From Candidatus Woesearchaeota archaeon (GTDB lineage: Archaea > Nanobdellota > Nanobdellia > Woesearchaeales > UBA10216), in assembly GCA_016185705.1 (NCBI GenBank), contig JACPMZ010000003.1, positions 138,900 to 202,899 on the forward strand: 64,000 nt of DNA, given 5' to 3'. Below are positions 43,934 through 52,000 of the stretch, piece after piece. A program made the position numbers and the translations under genes. The notes under the pieces are model-generated. The model did not search any database, was not told the origin of the DNA, and saw nothing but the letters and a program-made list of their open reading frames with translations. Every line of letters starts with the position of its first letter. Position 1 is the first letter of the stretch.

Positions 43934-44198
43934 TTCCTGAAATTAATGCGGGCAAGGATAAATATTTTCTGCAATTACCCTACATCCATCTCAACAACTT
44001 CTCTGCACTGCTGAGAAATAAGAATAGCAACCTCTTTTTTTGCATTTTTTTGTTTTTATTTAACCAATATATAAAAACTTTTTAGTTTATTCCTGACTCT
44101 GTCGGAACTAAGGGACTTTCGCTATTCAGAAGTCCCGTAGAATAGACAGAGTCAAAAATAGCAAGCTTTAAAAACGCCCCCCTGTTTCATGTTTCAGA
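43934..44198 (+). promoter_or_regulatory. Terminator, internal promoter and structured element before secE
   Basis: T-rich runs at about 44031-44060 after ftsZ are typical archaeal terminators. A separate TATA box (AATATATAAAAAC, about 44067-44079) lies about 25 bp before the pseudoknot element at 44095. A further TATA-like AGCTTTAAAAAC (44163-44174) is about 25 bp before the secE ATG. The element could therefore be transcribed on its own. Confidence 0.55.
44095..44153 (+). ncRNA. Candidate pseudoknot RNA/element, copy 2
   Basis: The outer stem is 9 perfect pairs, GACTCTGTC (44095-44103) with GACAGAGTC (44145-44153). The inner stem is GGGACTT (44112-44118) with AAGTCCC (44130-44136). Loop CTATTC (44122-44127) can pair with GAATAG (44140-44145). 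Relative to copy 1 one outer pair changes T-A to C-G and one inner pair G-T to A-T. A TATA box is placed to start transcription at its first base. Confidence 0.6.
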
Positions 44199-44381
44199 AT
44201 GCAGACTTCAGCAGGCAGCAGACTTAAGACCTTTATGCTTGAAAGCAGAAGAGTGCTGGCAATAACGAGAAAGCCAACAAAAGCCGAGTTTTTTACCATA
44301 GTAAAGGTAACGGGCATAGGCATAATACTAATAGGGCTGATAGGATTTTTGCTGCAGCTGGCAAGAAACCTGTTTTTGTAA
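44199..44381 (+). CDS. secE: Protein translocase SEC61 gamma subunit (SecE)
   Basis: The 60-residue protein has an amphipathic N-terminal helix (RVLAITRKPTKAEFFTIVK) and one C-terminal membrane helix, the standard Sec61-gamma layout. It clamps the SecY channel. It is followed after one base by spt5, the conserved archaeal arrangement. Confidence 0.88.
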   Translation: MQTSAGSRLKTFMLESRRVLAITRKPTKAEFFTIVKVTGIGIILIGLIGFLLQLARNLFL

Positions 44382-44382
44382 A

Positions 44383-44865
44383 ATGGAAGAACCACAAGCG
44401 CAAATATTCGCAATACGAACAACCGCAAACCGCGAAGAGCAGGTCATGGACTTCATAGCGTCCAATGCCAAAAAGAAAAAACTGGAAGTGTACTCAGTGA
44501 TACATCCACACGGCATGCGGGGATACATATTCATAGAAGCAAAAAGCATGCTTGACGCAGAGCAGGCAGCATTCAAAGTGCCTTACGCCCGCGGCGTGCT
44601 TGCAAAACAGCTTGACTATGCAGAAGTCGAGCACATGCTTGAGCCAGCCAAAAAAGTAGCGATGAACATACAGCAAAACGACATTGTTGAAATCATCTCA
44701 GGCCCGTTCAGGCGTGAGCAGGCAAAAATAAGCAGGATGGATAAAACAAAGGAAGAGGTTGTGGTAGAGCTGCTGGAAGCAGCAGTGCCAATACCAATAA
44801 CGCTGAAGATGGACGCAGTAAAAGTCATAAGAAGGTCAGGGGAAGAAAGAGAACCAGAAGAATAA
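44383..44865 (+). CDS. spt5: Transcription elongation factor Spt5 (NusG-like)
   Basis: The 160-aa factor has an NGN domain (IFAIRTTANREEQVMDFIAS, GYIFIEAKSM) and a KOW domain (NDIVEIISGPFRREQAKISR). It binds the RNA polymerase clamp and increases processivity. Cotranscribed with secE and rpl11 with 1-bp gaps. Confidence 0.94.
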   Translation: MEEPQAQIFAIRTTANREEQVMDFIASNAKKKKLEVYSVIHPHGMRGYIFIEAKSMLDAEQAAFKVPYARGVLAKQLDYAEVEHMLEPAKKVAMNIQQNDIVEIISGPFRREQAKISRMDKTKEEVVVELLEAAVPIPITLKMDAVKVIRRSGEEREPEE

Positions 44866-44866
44866 A

Positions 44867-45631
44867 ATGGCCACGCAAACAATTAAATCAATGGTGCCCG
44901 GCGGCAAAGCCACTGCAAGCCCGCCGCTTGGGCCTGCACTTGGGCCGCTGGGAGTAAACATAGGAATGGTAATAGCCGAAATCAACAAAAAGACAGCAGC
45001 CTTCAACGGCATGCAGGTCCCCATCAAACTGCATGTGGACACAGATACGAAAAAATTTGAAGTAGAAGTTGGAACACCCACTGCAAGCGCCTTAATTCTG
45101 AAGGAAGCTGCTGTAGAGAAAGGCTCAGGAAATCCCAAAGAAGACAAGATTGCAGACTTAAAAATCGAACAAATCATCAAGATAGCCAAAATGAAAGAGG
45201 ACGCTCTGATGGGCAAGTCGCTGAAAGACAGGGTCAAGGAAGTAATAGGAACATGCAACTCAATGGGGGTAATGGTTGAGGGCAAGCAGGCATCAGAAGC
45301 GATAAAAGACGTCAATTCCGGAACATACGACGGAGAGATATCCCAGGAAAAGACAGAGCTGACAGCCGAAGAACTCAAGGAGCTTGAGGCAGAAAAGCAG
45401 AAGCTGGCAGCAGAAGTAGAGAAGAGAAGAGAATCATATCTGGCAACAGCCAAGCAGATAATAGACTCAATGCCCGGCAAGGCAAGGGGAGAAATAAAAG
45501 CCAAGCTTGTGGAAGCCGGCGTGCCAACACTTATAATAAACGAGCTTCTGCCAGTCAGCGGAGCAGCGCCTGCAGGAGCAGCGCCAACAGCAGAAGCACC
45601 CAAGAAAGCAGAAGAGAAACAGGAAGAATAA
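44867..45631 (+). CDS. rpl11: Ribosomal protein uL11 with C-terminal extension
   Basis: The first 160 residues are a normal uL11 (MVPGGKATASPPLGPALGPL; KSLKDRVKEVIGTCNSMGV), which forms the GTPase-associated centre. About 90 further residues follow: a coiled coil (ELKELEAEKQKLAAEVEKRR), a small folded-looking segment and an Ala/Pro-rich hinge with an acidic lysine-rich tail (AAPAGAAPTAEAPKKAEEKQ) resembling stalk protein tails. The extension is unusual for the family. Confidence 0.93.
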   Translation: MATQTIKSMVPGGKATASPPLGPALGPLGVNIGMVIAEINKKTAAFNGMQVPIKLHVDTDTKKFEVEVGTPTASALILKEAAVEKGSGNPKEDKIADLKIEQIIKIAKMKEDALMGKSLKDRVKEVIGTCNSMGVMVEGKQASEAIKDVNSGTYDGEISQEKTELTAEELKELEAEKQKLAAEVEKRRESYLATAKQIIDSMPGKARGEIKAKLVEAGVPTLIINELLPVSGAAPAGAAPTAEAPKKAEEKQEE

Positions 45632-45634
45632 AAA

Positions 45635-45832
45635 CTACTTTTTGGCCTTTTCCAGCTTAACAAGCTTAGTCAGGTAGCCAGCAACAATATTGCTTATCTT
45701 CCGGGAATGGACATCAATAAAGCCCTTTAAAACCTCCTTGTTCTTCGCATAATCCTCGCTAAAGGCAGCTTTGTGCTGAGCCATCAGCTGCTGAGTGACG
45801 CGCTTGATTATCTTGGTTTTAATGCGGCCCAT
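45635..45832 (-). CDS. rps17e: Ribosomal protein eS17
   Basis: The 65-residue small-subunit protein MGRIKTKIIKRVTQQLMAQH with DVHSRKISNIVAGYLTKLVK matches archaeal eS17. The ATG at 45832 is preferred over 45847 because MGRI is the conserved start and the TATA box (CTTTTTAAAC) lies about 25 bp upstream. It converges on rpl11 with a 3-bp gap. Confidence 0.93.
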   Translation of the reverse strand: MGRIKTKIIKRVTQQLMAQHKAAFSEDYAKNKEVLKGFIDVHSRKISNIVAGYLTKLVKLEKAKK

Positions 45833-45877
45833 AACCCTAACGCGCACAGCACCAGTTTAAAAAGTTTGCTGAATTGA

Positions 45878-46017
45878 GGTAATTTCAAGTTAAGTGGCAA
45901 AACTGTCGCACACTGCTCTGATTTTTTTCTCCCCCCCTTAAAAAATAAGGGGGGAGAAAAAAATCAGCCAAGCAGGCATCGGCAAGCTCAGGATTGCAGG
46001 ACACACAACTTGACATT
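45878..46017. mobile_element. Interspersed TIR element family 1, copy D
   Basis: The copy is nearly identical to copies A-C, with ends GGTAATTTCAAGTT and AACTTGACATT. A short ORF begins within its right end, suggesting that the element interrupted or moved next to another gene. Confidence 0.85.
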
Positions 46018-46231
46018 TGCAGTGGCTGCAGTCGCAGTTATTATTGGAACATCGCAATTTTTTGACGCCAACCGAGAACCACTTTTACAGCAAGCAATAG
46101 AGAACTTACGATACTTTCAACTTACAGGTGCAGATTATGCGCTGCAAACATTTCAGTCAGCACAAGATGCTGGCGGGCTGGAAGCACTGGCAGAAAAAGC
46201 GTTAATGATGCAGCAAGCAACCAATTTCTAA
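46010..46231 (+). pseudogene. Possible 5'-truncated ORF beside element copy D
   Basis: The ORF opens at TTG 46010 inside the element (or GTG 46022). The product has a hydrophobic stretch (VAAVAVIIGTSQFF) and a helical domain (LLQQAIENLRYFQLTGADYA). No promoter or ribosome site precedes it apart from the repeat, so it is probably the remainder of a gene that lost its 5' part. Not recognised. Confidence 0.35.
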
Positions 46232-46382
46232 GAATATTAGCAGCACAGATTGTTGCGCACGCACATCTGCGGACGCCAGTGCCGCTTAAGCGCGGCAAAT
46301 GAGTGCAACAATTGCTGCAGCAAACCTTTCCTGCAGCCTCCACAAAAACTTTATATATTCGAATAGACAGTCATACGAATTA
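46232..46382 (+). promoter_or_regulatory. Promoter region of small acidic gene
   Basis: TATA (ACTTTATATATTCG, about 46347-46360) lies about 25 bp before the ATG at 46383. The rest shows nothing recognisable. Confidence 0.45.
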
Positions 46383-46538
46383 ATGAAAGACCCTCGGTTC
46401 CTGCCTGTGGAAAACAGGGAGCCAGTCGAAGAGTACGAAGACGATTTCTTGGAAAGCGAGGAGCTGTACGAAATCCTTTACTCAGCCAGAAAAAACAAGG
46501 CAGTAATAAAAAAAGTGCAGTTGTATGTTGCGAGTTAA
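46383..46538 (+). CDS. 51-residue acidic protein of unknown function
   Basis: The product MKDPRFLPVENREPVEEYED continues with an acidic helix and a basic end (SARKNKAVIKKVQLYVAS). The ATG at 46383 fits the TATA spacing and was preferred over 46299. No family recognised. Confidence 0.5.
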   Translation: MKDPRFLPVENREPVEEYEDDFLESEELYEILYSARKNKAVIKKVQLYVAS

Positions 46539-46640
46539 TTCTGATAGTTGCTGCTTAAAAGCTGATAGCAGCAGGGAATGCAGAGCGTTCGCATGATAAA
46601 TAGGAATGTTTATAACACCCGCAGCAGTATCCAAACATAA

Positions 46641-46755
46641 GGGCCCGTGGTCTAAAGGCATGATGCGTCCTTCGCAGGGATGAGACTCCGGGTTCAATCA
46701 CACTCACCGGCGTTCGCAGCGAACACCGGCGGTGTTGAAAGTCCCGGCGGGTCCA
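46641..46755 (+). tRNA. tRNA-Ala(CGC) with 43-nt T-loop intron
   Basis: Acceptor GGGCCCG/CGGGTCC contains the G3-U70 pair diagnostic of tRNA-Ala, with discriminator A. Anticodon stem CGTCC/GGATG encloses TTCGCAG (anticodon CGC). The T stem CCGGG is separated from CCCGG by 50 nt. A canonical bulge-helix-bulge forms there: TTCA/TGAA (4 bp) with 3-nt bulges ATC and AGT and inner helix ACAC/GTGT. Removing 46699-46741 restores T-loop TTCAATT at position 59/60. TATA lies near 46607. Confidence 0.92.
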
Positions 46756-46760
46756 TTAAA

Positions 46761-46916
46761 ATGAACAGGAAAAAGCTATCGGCAGCAGGAGCTGCAGCAG
46801 CGCTGCTTGCGGCGTTTGCATTATTCTTAGTTGGCAGGCTTAATTATATGGTGTTTCTTTTGGTTGCAGGGGCTGCTGCCATATTTGCTTACAAGATACT
46901 GCCGAGGATGAAATAA
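46761..46916 (+). CDS. 51-residue membrane protein
   Basis: The product MNRKKLSAAGAAAALLAAFA has two hydrophobic helices (about residues 7-24 and 28-45) and a basic end (LPRMK). It starts 5 bp after tRNA-Ala and ends next to tRNA-Cys, so it may share the tRNA promoter. No family recognised. Confidence 0.5.
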   Translation: MNRKKLSAAGAAAALLAAFALFLVGRLNYMVFLLVAGAAAIFAYKILPRMK

Positions 46917-46989
46917 AGCTCGGAGGGGGATTCGAACCCCCGGATAATCGCTCTGCAGGCGATCGCCTTAACCGCTTGGCTACCCGAGC
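46917..46989 (-). tRNA. tRNA-Cys(GCA)
   Basis: Acceptor GCTCGGG/TCCGAGC, anticodon stem ATCGC/GCGAT with loop CTGCAGA (anticodon GCA), T arm with an uninterrupted TTCGAAT loop, and discriminator U, the identity base for Cys. No intron. It lies 3 bp downstream of tRNA-Arg on the same strand. Confidence 0.94.
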
Positions 46990-46992
46990 GCA

Positions 46993-47119
46993 CGGACCCG
47001 CAGGGACTCTCGTTTTTCATTTCGAACCCTGGACCTAAAGCTTACTTTCCGGCTGCCCAAAATGATTAGGCGAAGCCTTATAGAAGGCTTTCGCTCTGTC
47101 CAAGCTGAGCTACGGGTCC
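46993..47119 (-). tRNA. tRNA-Arg(UCU) with two introns (37/38 and T-loop)
   Basis: Acceptor GGACCCG/CGGGTCC, D arm GCTC/GAGC, anticodon stem AAAGC/GCTTT, T stem CAGGG/CCCTG. The anticodon is UCU. A 38-nt intron occupies 47043-47080 at position 37/38. A second, 14-nt intron (47007-47020) sits in the T-loop; its removal gives TTCGAAT. Its splice site is a helix TTCG/CGAG with a 3-nt AGT bulge and an open loop. TATA (TTTAAATAAC) lies upstream. Confidence 0.9.
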
Positions 47120-47247
47120 ATACTGCAAAGAAGCTGTGGCATGTTATTTAAAAGTGTTGCTGCGAGACATGCAGCAATTTCACACCCTCTGTTGCGCTCC
47201 CTCCTCTAAGGGGGGAGGAAGGCACGGCGGCGGGAAACAGAACTGTA
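47120..47247. other. Intergenic gap
   Basis: The tRNA-Arg TATA box lies at about 47141-47150. Near 47190-47220 a weak CCTCC/GGAGG hairpin resembles the pyrimidine/purine inverted repeats elsewhere. Nothing else seen. Confidence 0.4.
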
Positions 47248-47769
47248 TCAGCCTTTCCTCTTCTCATGCGGATGGTGCTTTCCGGTTGGCTTTTCGTAGA
47301 ACGGCATTACTTTGAGGAATCTTGGAAATCTGCTTGTTATTCTGAAGGTCTGAATCAGCTTAGCTGTGCGGCCTGCGCGTCCAGCTTCCCGCACGATATT
47401 GGCCGTGCCTTTCTCCAGCTTCTGCAGCTCAGGGGCTTCATGCGCAAATTCCTGGCCCCGGTCTATCAGCTTTTCCAGCCCAAAAAATTCCATGAACCGG
47501 AAGGCAAGGAAAAAGGGGATTGTAGCAAGTATCTCCAGCCAGTAACTTTTAACGAACTTAGGGATATTTTTCGTCCTGTAAAACTTGAACGTCAAATCCG
47601 TGGCAAAAACTGTTATGATGAAAAAGTCAAAGGCGTCAGCATACGCGCCATACGACCGGAAACGCTCACCAAGAAATATTTCGCCAGCAATTATTAAAAG
47701 CAACGCAACAAGGAGCGGGGCTATTATTTTGTCAACAAACTTTTCCAGGCGGTGCAGCCAGATGCGCAT
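47248..47769 (-). CDS. Voltage-sensor-like membrane protein (ion-transport S1-S4 type)
   Basis: The 173-residue protein has hydrophobic helices near residues 14-32, 46-65 and 75-92, with charged residues inside (FFIITVFATDLTFKFYR), as in S1-S3 of voltage-gated channels. An S4-like segment with spaced basic residues follows (REAGRAGRTAKLIQTFRITS). There is no pore domain. It may be a stand-alone sensor or a proton-channel relative; this is inference. Confidence 0.6.
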   Translation of the reverse strand: MRIWLHRLEKFVDKIIAPLLVALLLIIAGEIFLGERFRSYGAYADAFDFFIITVFATDLTFKFYRTKNIPKFVKSYWLEILATIPFFLAFRFMEFFGLEKLIDRGQEFAHEAPELQKLEKGTANIVREAGRAGRTAKLIQTFRITSRFPRFLKVMPFYEKPTGKHHPHEKRKG

Positions 47770-47925
47770 GCTTAACTATTGGCTTAGCAGCTTTTAAACC
47801 TTTTTAATTTCTAAAGAAAACTTACAGTCCGCCCCTAATCTGCCTATGCGCCTTTCCCTATCCTCAACTGACATAAAGCTTAGAAAGATGCAGAGTCAGC
47901 GGATACCTTGCAATATGAGCTTTGA
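47770..47925. other. Gap between voltage-sensor gene promoter and top6A end
   Basis: A TATA-like string (AATTAAAAAGG, minus strand, about 47793-47803) lies upstream of the membrane protein gene. Nothing else recognised. Confidence 0.35.
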
Positions 47926-49011
47926 CTATTCCAAAAAATCCTTCTTCCTTATCTTCTCAGGCAGGTATTTGTCAGAAATGAAAGTTATGCCTTTGCTGGA
48001 CAATGCCTGAATTTCAACTTTTGAATTGAAGTCTTTCATCATCCTGAACTGGCGCTGCCACGGCCCGGAGTTTTTGAACCATTTGTACTCCTTTATCTGC
48101 TTCAGGCGGGCCAGGTCTATGTCCTTCAGCTTGATGAAGTGCTTTTTGAGGTCGTAATTGTTAACGTCGTCTGTTGTAATGCCCAAAAATCTGACTGAAG
48201 GGATTGCCAGCTCCGAAGCCATATGCGCCAGGCTGATTGATCCGAACTTTATAACGCTGTAAATGTAGAGCCCGTAAGGGTCAAGGTCGGTAAGAACATA
48301 AATTGGAAGCTTGTGCTCGCTGCTTAAGCGCTGAAGAAGCCTGCGGATGCCGCGGGTTGACTGCCCCTGCGAGCTCATGATTATGCAGTTGTTCTTATCC
48401 CAGAATTTGTCTTCGTGCAGGCGCTCCCACACTGCTGCTTTTTCCATGTATATGATGTAGTTTGCCGTAACTTTCCTGAACTTAATGTTCTCTACATTGC
48501 TTGGGATGCTCCAGCCGCCGCTTCCAAGCTTGCTCCAGTCAATAAGGTCGCCCTGGTCCTCAATTACCACTCTGCCTGCAACCGAGCCCATTTTATTTGC
48601 GTTGATGTGCAGCAATTCGCGGGAACTGTCAGTTATGAGTTCAAGGTCCTCTATGGCTTTGTCAGTCTCAGCCTGCTCATCCACGATGTTGATTTTGGTG
48701 TTTGGAATTGTGCGCTTGGCCATGTAGAATACATCTCTAAGGCTGGCATGCTTCTGCACTTCCAGCAGGTTCTTGGCAATCTTGGCTACCTCCAGGGTCT
48801 GCACAAACTTCTTGGTATGGCCAACGTTGAAGAAAAAGCGTTTCGCAGTCTTATTGCCAAGTTTCAAAATCCTTGTTTTGGCATCAAACGTAATGTTTGC
48901 GAGGTTCCTGACAGGCACGTCAAGGTTGGGATTGCGGCCCTTCTCAACATCTTCAACCAGTTTTTTGCCGATTTCCTCAATTACAGCTGTTGCACTATTC
49001 TTTTGTTTCAT
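47926..49011 (-). CDS. top6A: DNA topoisomerase VI subunit A
   Basis: Top6A is the Spo11-like DNA-cleaving subunit. The catalytic tyrosine lies in SLRDVFYMAKR, and the Toprim acidic residues in VIEDQGDLIDW and VLTDLDPYGLYI. Length 361 aa is normal. The ATG at 49011 lies inside the end of top6B (17-bp overlap) with GAAGATGAAAC context, giving translational coupling between the subunits. Confidence 0.95.
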   Translation of the reverse strand: MKQKNSATAVIEEIGKKLVEDVEKGRNPNLDVPVRNLANITFDAKTRILKLGNKTAKRFFFNVGHTKKFVQTLEVAKIAKNLLEVQKHASLRDVFYMAKRTIPNTKINIVDEQAETDKAIEDLELITDSSRELLHINANKMGSVAGRVVIEDQGDLIDWSKLGSGGWSIPSNVENIKFRKVTANYIIYMEKAAVWERLHEDKFWDKNNCIIMSSQGQSTRGIRRLLQRLSSEHKLPIYVLTDLDPYGLYIYSVIKFGSISLAHMASELAIPSVRFLGITTDDVNNYDLKKHFIKLKDIDLARLKQIKEYKWFKNSGPWQRQFRMMKDFNSKVEIQALSSKGITFISDKYLPEKIRKKDFLE

Positions 49012-52000
49012 CTTCAGGAACTTCCATTTCAAGCTGCGACCTTATCTCTTCCCTGTTCAGCATCTGCCTGAGCTTGGCCGCGATTTTTTCCTTGCTGCTG
49101 CCAGTAATATAGGAAAGACTGTCAGCAACCTCAGGAATGTAGCGCTCAAACAGGTTGGCGCGCTCAAGCTGCTGGTGGACGCGCACTTTTCTGTTTACGT
49201 AAATTCCCAATTTGCGTCCGCACTCCTGCAAGGCAAGCTTAACCTCCCTCAGGATTTCAGGATAATGGGCAAGGGCTTCCTTTGCCTCTGAAGTGAAAGG
49301 CACCCACACAGAGGCCATGTGCACAACAATAACAGCAGGGCCCAAAGGTATGGAGCTGCCGGACTGCTGCAAGCCGTAAGGCCGCCAGCTGATGTCGGTA
49401 AGCGCTTCAGTTATTGCGCAAGCTCCCTGCTGATAAAGCAGCGGAACCCGGTTGGCAAAACGCATAATCGTGACAGCCCTGTCTGCAGGAATTTTGCCGC
49501 CGTATGCGATTGATGCCTCTACAACAAATGGATTTCCCCTGTAAACAGAAGGCGGCCTCGAAGTTGAGCAATAAAATTCAGCTTCCACTTCTTTCTTTAA
49601 ACCGCGTTCCAGCAGCACTGAGCCGATTGGAGAGATGCAGTCAGCCGGCGGAGCAATAATCTTTGTGCTTTTGATGCCCTGAATAAGCTTTTCAGCGCTT
49701 TCCCTGCTGATTTCGCGGGGCTTTGTGCCCGGAAGCAAAGCAGCATTCCCGCATATTTCCTTCGCAGTTCCTGAGCCAACACGGGAAAATTCTGTCATCA
49801 GAAAAGACTGCAAAGTCCTGGAACTGGTGGATTCAAGCATGCGCATCAGCAGCCCAAGCTCAATTCCATAAGGATGCGGCTTAATCTCCTGGGGAAGCGG
49901 AGGAAGATTATCTGCTGCCCTGGTGTAAACAAACTGCTCGGCCTTGGGATTAGTGTAAGTAAGCGTAACATGCGGATTGATGATGGCAGTCTGCCTTATG
50001 TATTCGTCCACAGACTGCGGCCCCTTAAGATACTCTGCCTCCAAAGTCAGCTCAATCCTTGTGCCATGCTCCTGTTTCCAGTTCACCACATCCTCCTTTA
50101 TAATCTTGGGCATATTGCTCTTGACGTCAATATGCAGCTCGTAATAATAAGCCGGGTCCCTGGCAGAAATCCTTGACGTAATTTTAGCAGCTTTCCCGGT
50201 TGTAAGCTGCGCGTATAATATTGCGGCACTAATTCCGAGTCCCTGCTGACCGCGGCTGTTGTGGCAGGACAACCCTGCTGCTACAAAATTTTCCCTGCCT
50301 GGAACAGATATGTCGTAAACATATTCGCAGCCCTCCTTAATGCATTCTGTGCCTGTAACTTCCAGCAGGCATATGTCCGACTGATTCAGCACATCCAGCC
50401 GGTCTATTATGCTGAGCAATTTCTGCGCCTTATCTGTTAAGAGATAACCGGAAGAAGTGGCAGAAAGATATCCTTTCTTAACCAAGTTATGCACAGAATG
50501 ACTTGTTATGTCTTCAAGAAACAAGTCCATTAACTCTTCCTTGGAGTATGACCTGCCAAATTCTGCATTTGTAAGTATTTCAAGCTGGAAGAGTCTTTGC
50601 TCCTCGCTGACTCCCAGCTGCATGGCTCTGAGAAAATCAAACAGCCGCGGATTTACAGAGCCATCTTTGATTTTGCTGAAATCGCTGAACAACTCAGGCG
50701 GCAGAGACTTATAGCTGTTAAAGCAGTGTTTCGCAGTGGGCTTGAACAATTTTGAAAGGCTGATGTCAGAGCCGTACACCGTAGTAACAAAAACTTTTGA
50801 AGGATGCTTTCCAAGACCTTTCTTTAAAATGGACGTGGTGGAAGCTACCGCACCATTCATTAGCCAAAGATAATTCAGCTGCTGAGCCAACTTTTCGCTT
50901 ACGGTAGAATGCATAAGCTGATTATTTCTTTTGGTGTTAGGGCCGTCGCCCTGATATGCTGCGTCAATGAAGTGCTGTCGCAGGTCGCTTTTTGCTTCAA
51001 AAATAAAATCAGGAACAGCTTTATGGGCAGCTCCCCTGCCGCACCACCTGCCCAGCAAGTAGCTCAGCATGCCTCCGAACACCTTAAGTCTCAAACTCTT
51101 CCTTTCAGGGCGCCTTTCCAAAGTTGTGTTTAATCCAAGCCTTTCTGCAAAATTCCTGATTTCAGCAACCAAATGCGGCTCGTGATCACCAAACGTAAAA
51201 CCCACCTGCCTGCTGTCAGAATGCCCTTCTGCCACAAACAATCCGAGGAAGCGCATAAAGCTCCTGTCAAGCTGCCAGCGCACTGGAACCTCACAAATTT
51301 TTCCGTGAAAATACGTTCGCACGACACAATTTTCGACCTCCTTATTCAATCCAAGTCTAAGGATAACCTGCAGAGGCAGAAAGCCCTTCTTCAGATAGCT
51401 CATCGTGACGCTGTCCTCCAGAATATCCAAGGATTGCCCTTCAACATCCATAAAACGATAAAACCTTCTCTTCCTTTTTGTCACGACTTTTTCAACAACT
51501 TCAGCTTTGCCTATAATGCTCCTGATAAGTGCAGCGGGAATGTTGTAAACATACCACCAGTTACCTTTAACGTCAGAAGCCGAAATGTAATCCAAAACAT
51601 TAATTTCTGCCAGCGAGCCAGCATAAGGTAAGGACTTTGGCGCCACTATGAAATCTCCCTTCTTCAAATCCTTGGCTTCAACCTCCCTGACCTCCAAATC
51701 CTTGTTAAGCGTGAACAGGCTGTGGCAGCCCGTAACCTTAATTGAGCGGCCATAAGCCGTATTTATTTTGTACAAGTCGTGCTGCCGTTTATGTTTAATC
51801 AGGGAAGATGCTTTCATGAAAGAGTACTGATAATTCTTCCAGTCAAAAGACGGGACTTCTATATTCTCAACTCTTGCTTCCCCTTCACCTGAAACATGCT
51901 TATCGATAAGCTCGCCAATCGGAAGTATTCTGGTCTTTCCATCAATCCTTGCGATAATGGACTCATCTCCGGCAAGCGACTGCGAAAGCTTAAAAAATTT

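Noticed and set aside
46641-46755. tRNA-Ala locus as a type II tRNA with long variable arm
   Set aside because: The variable loop is a normal 5 nt. The extra sequence interrupts the T-loop and forms a perfect bulge-helix-bulge, so it is an intron.
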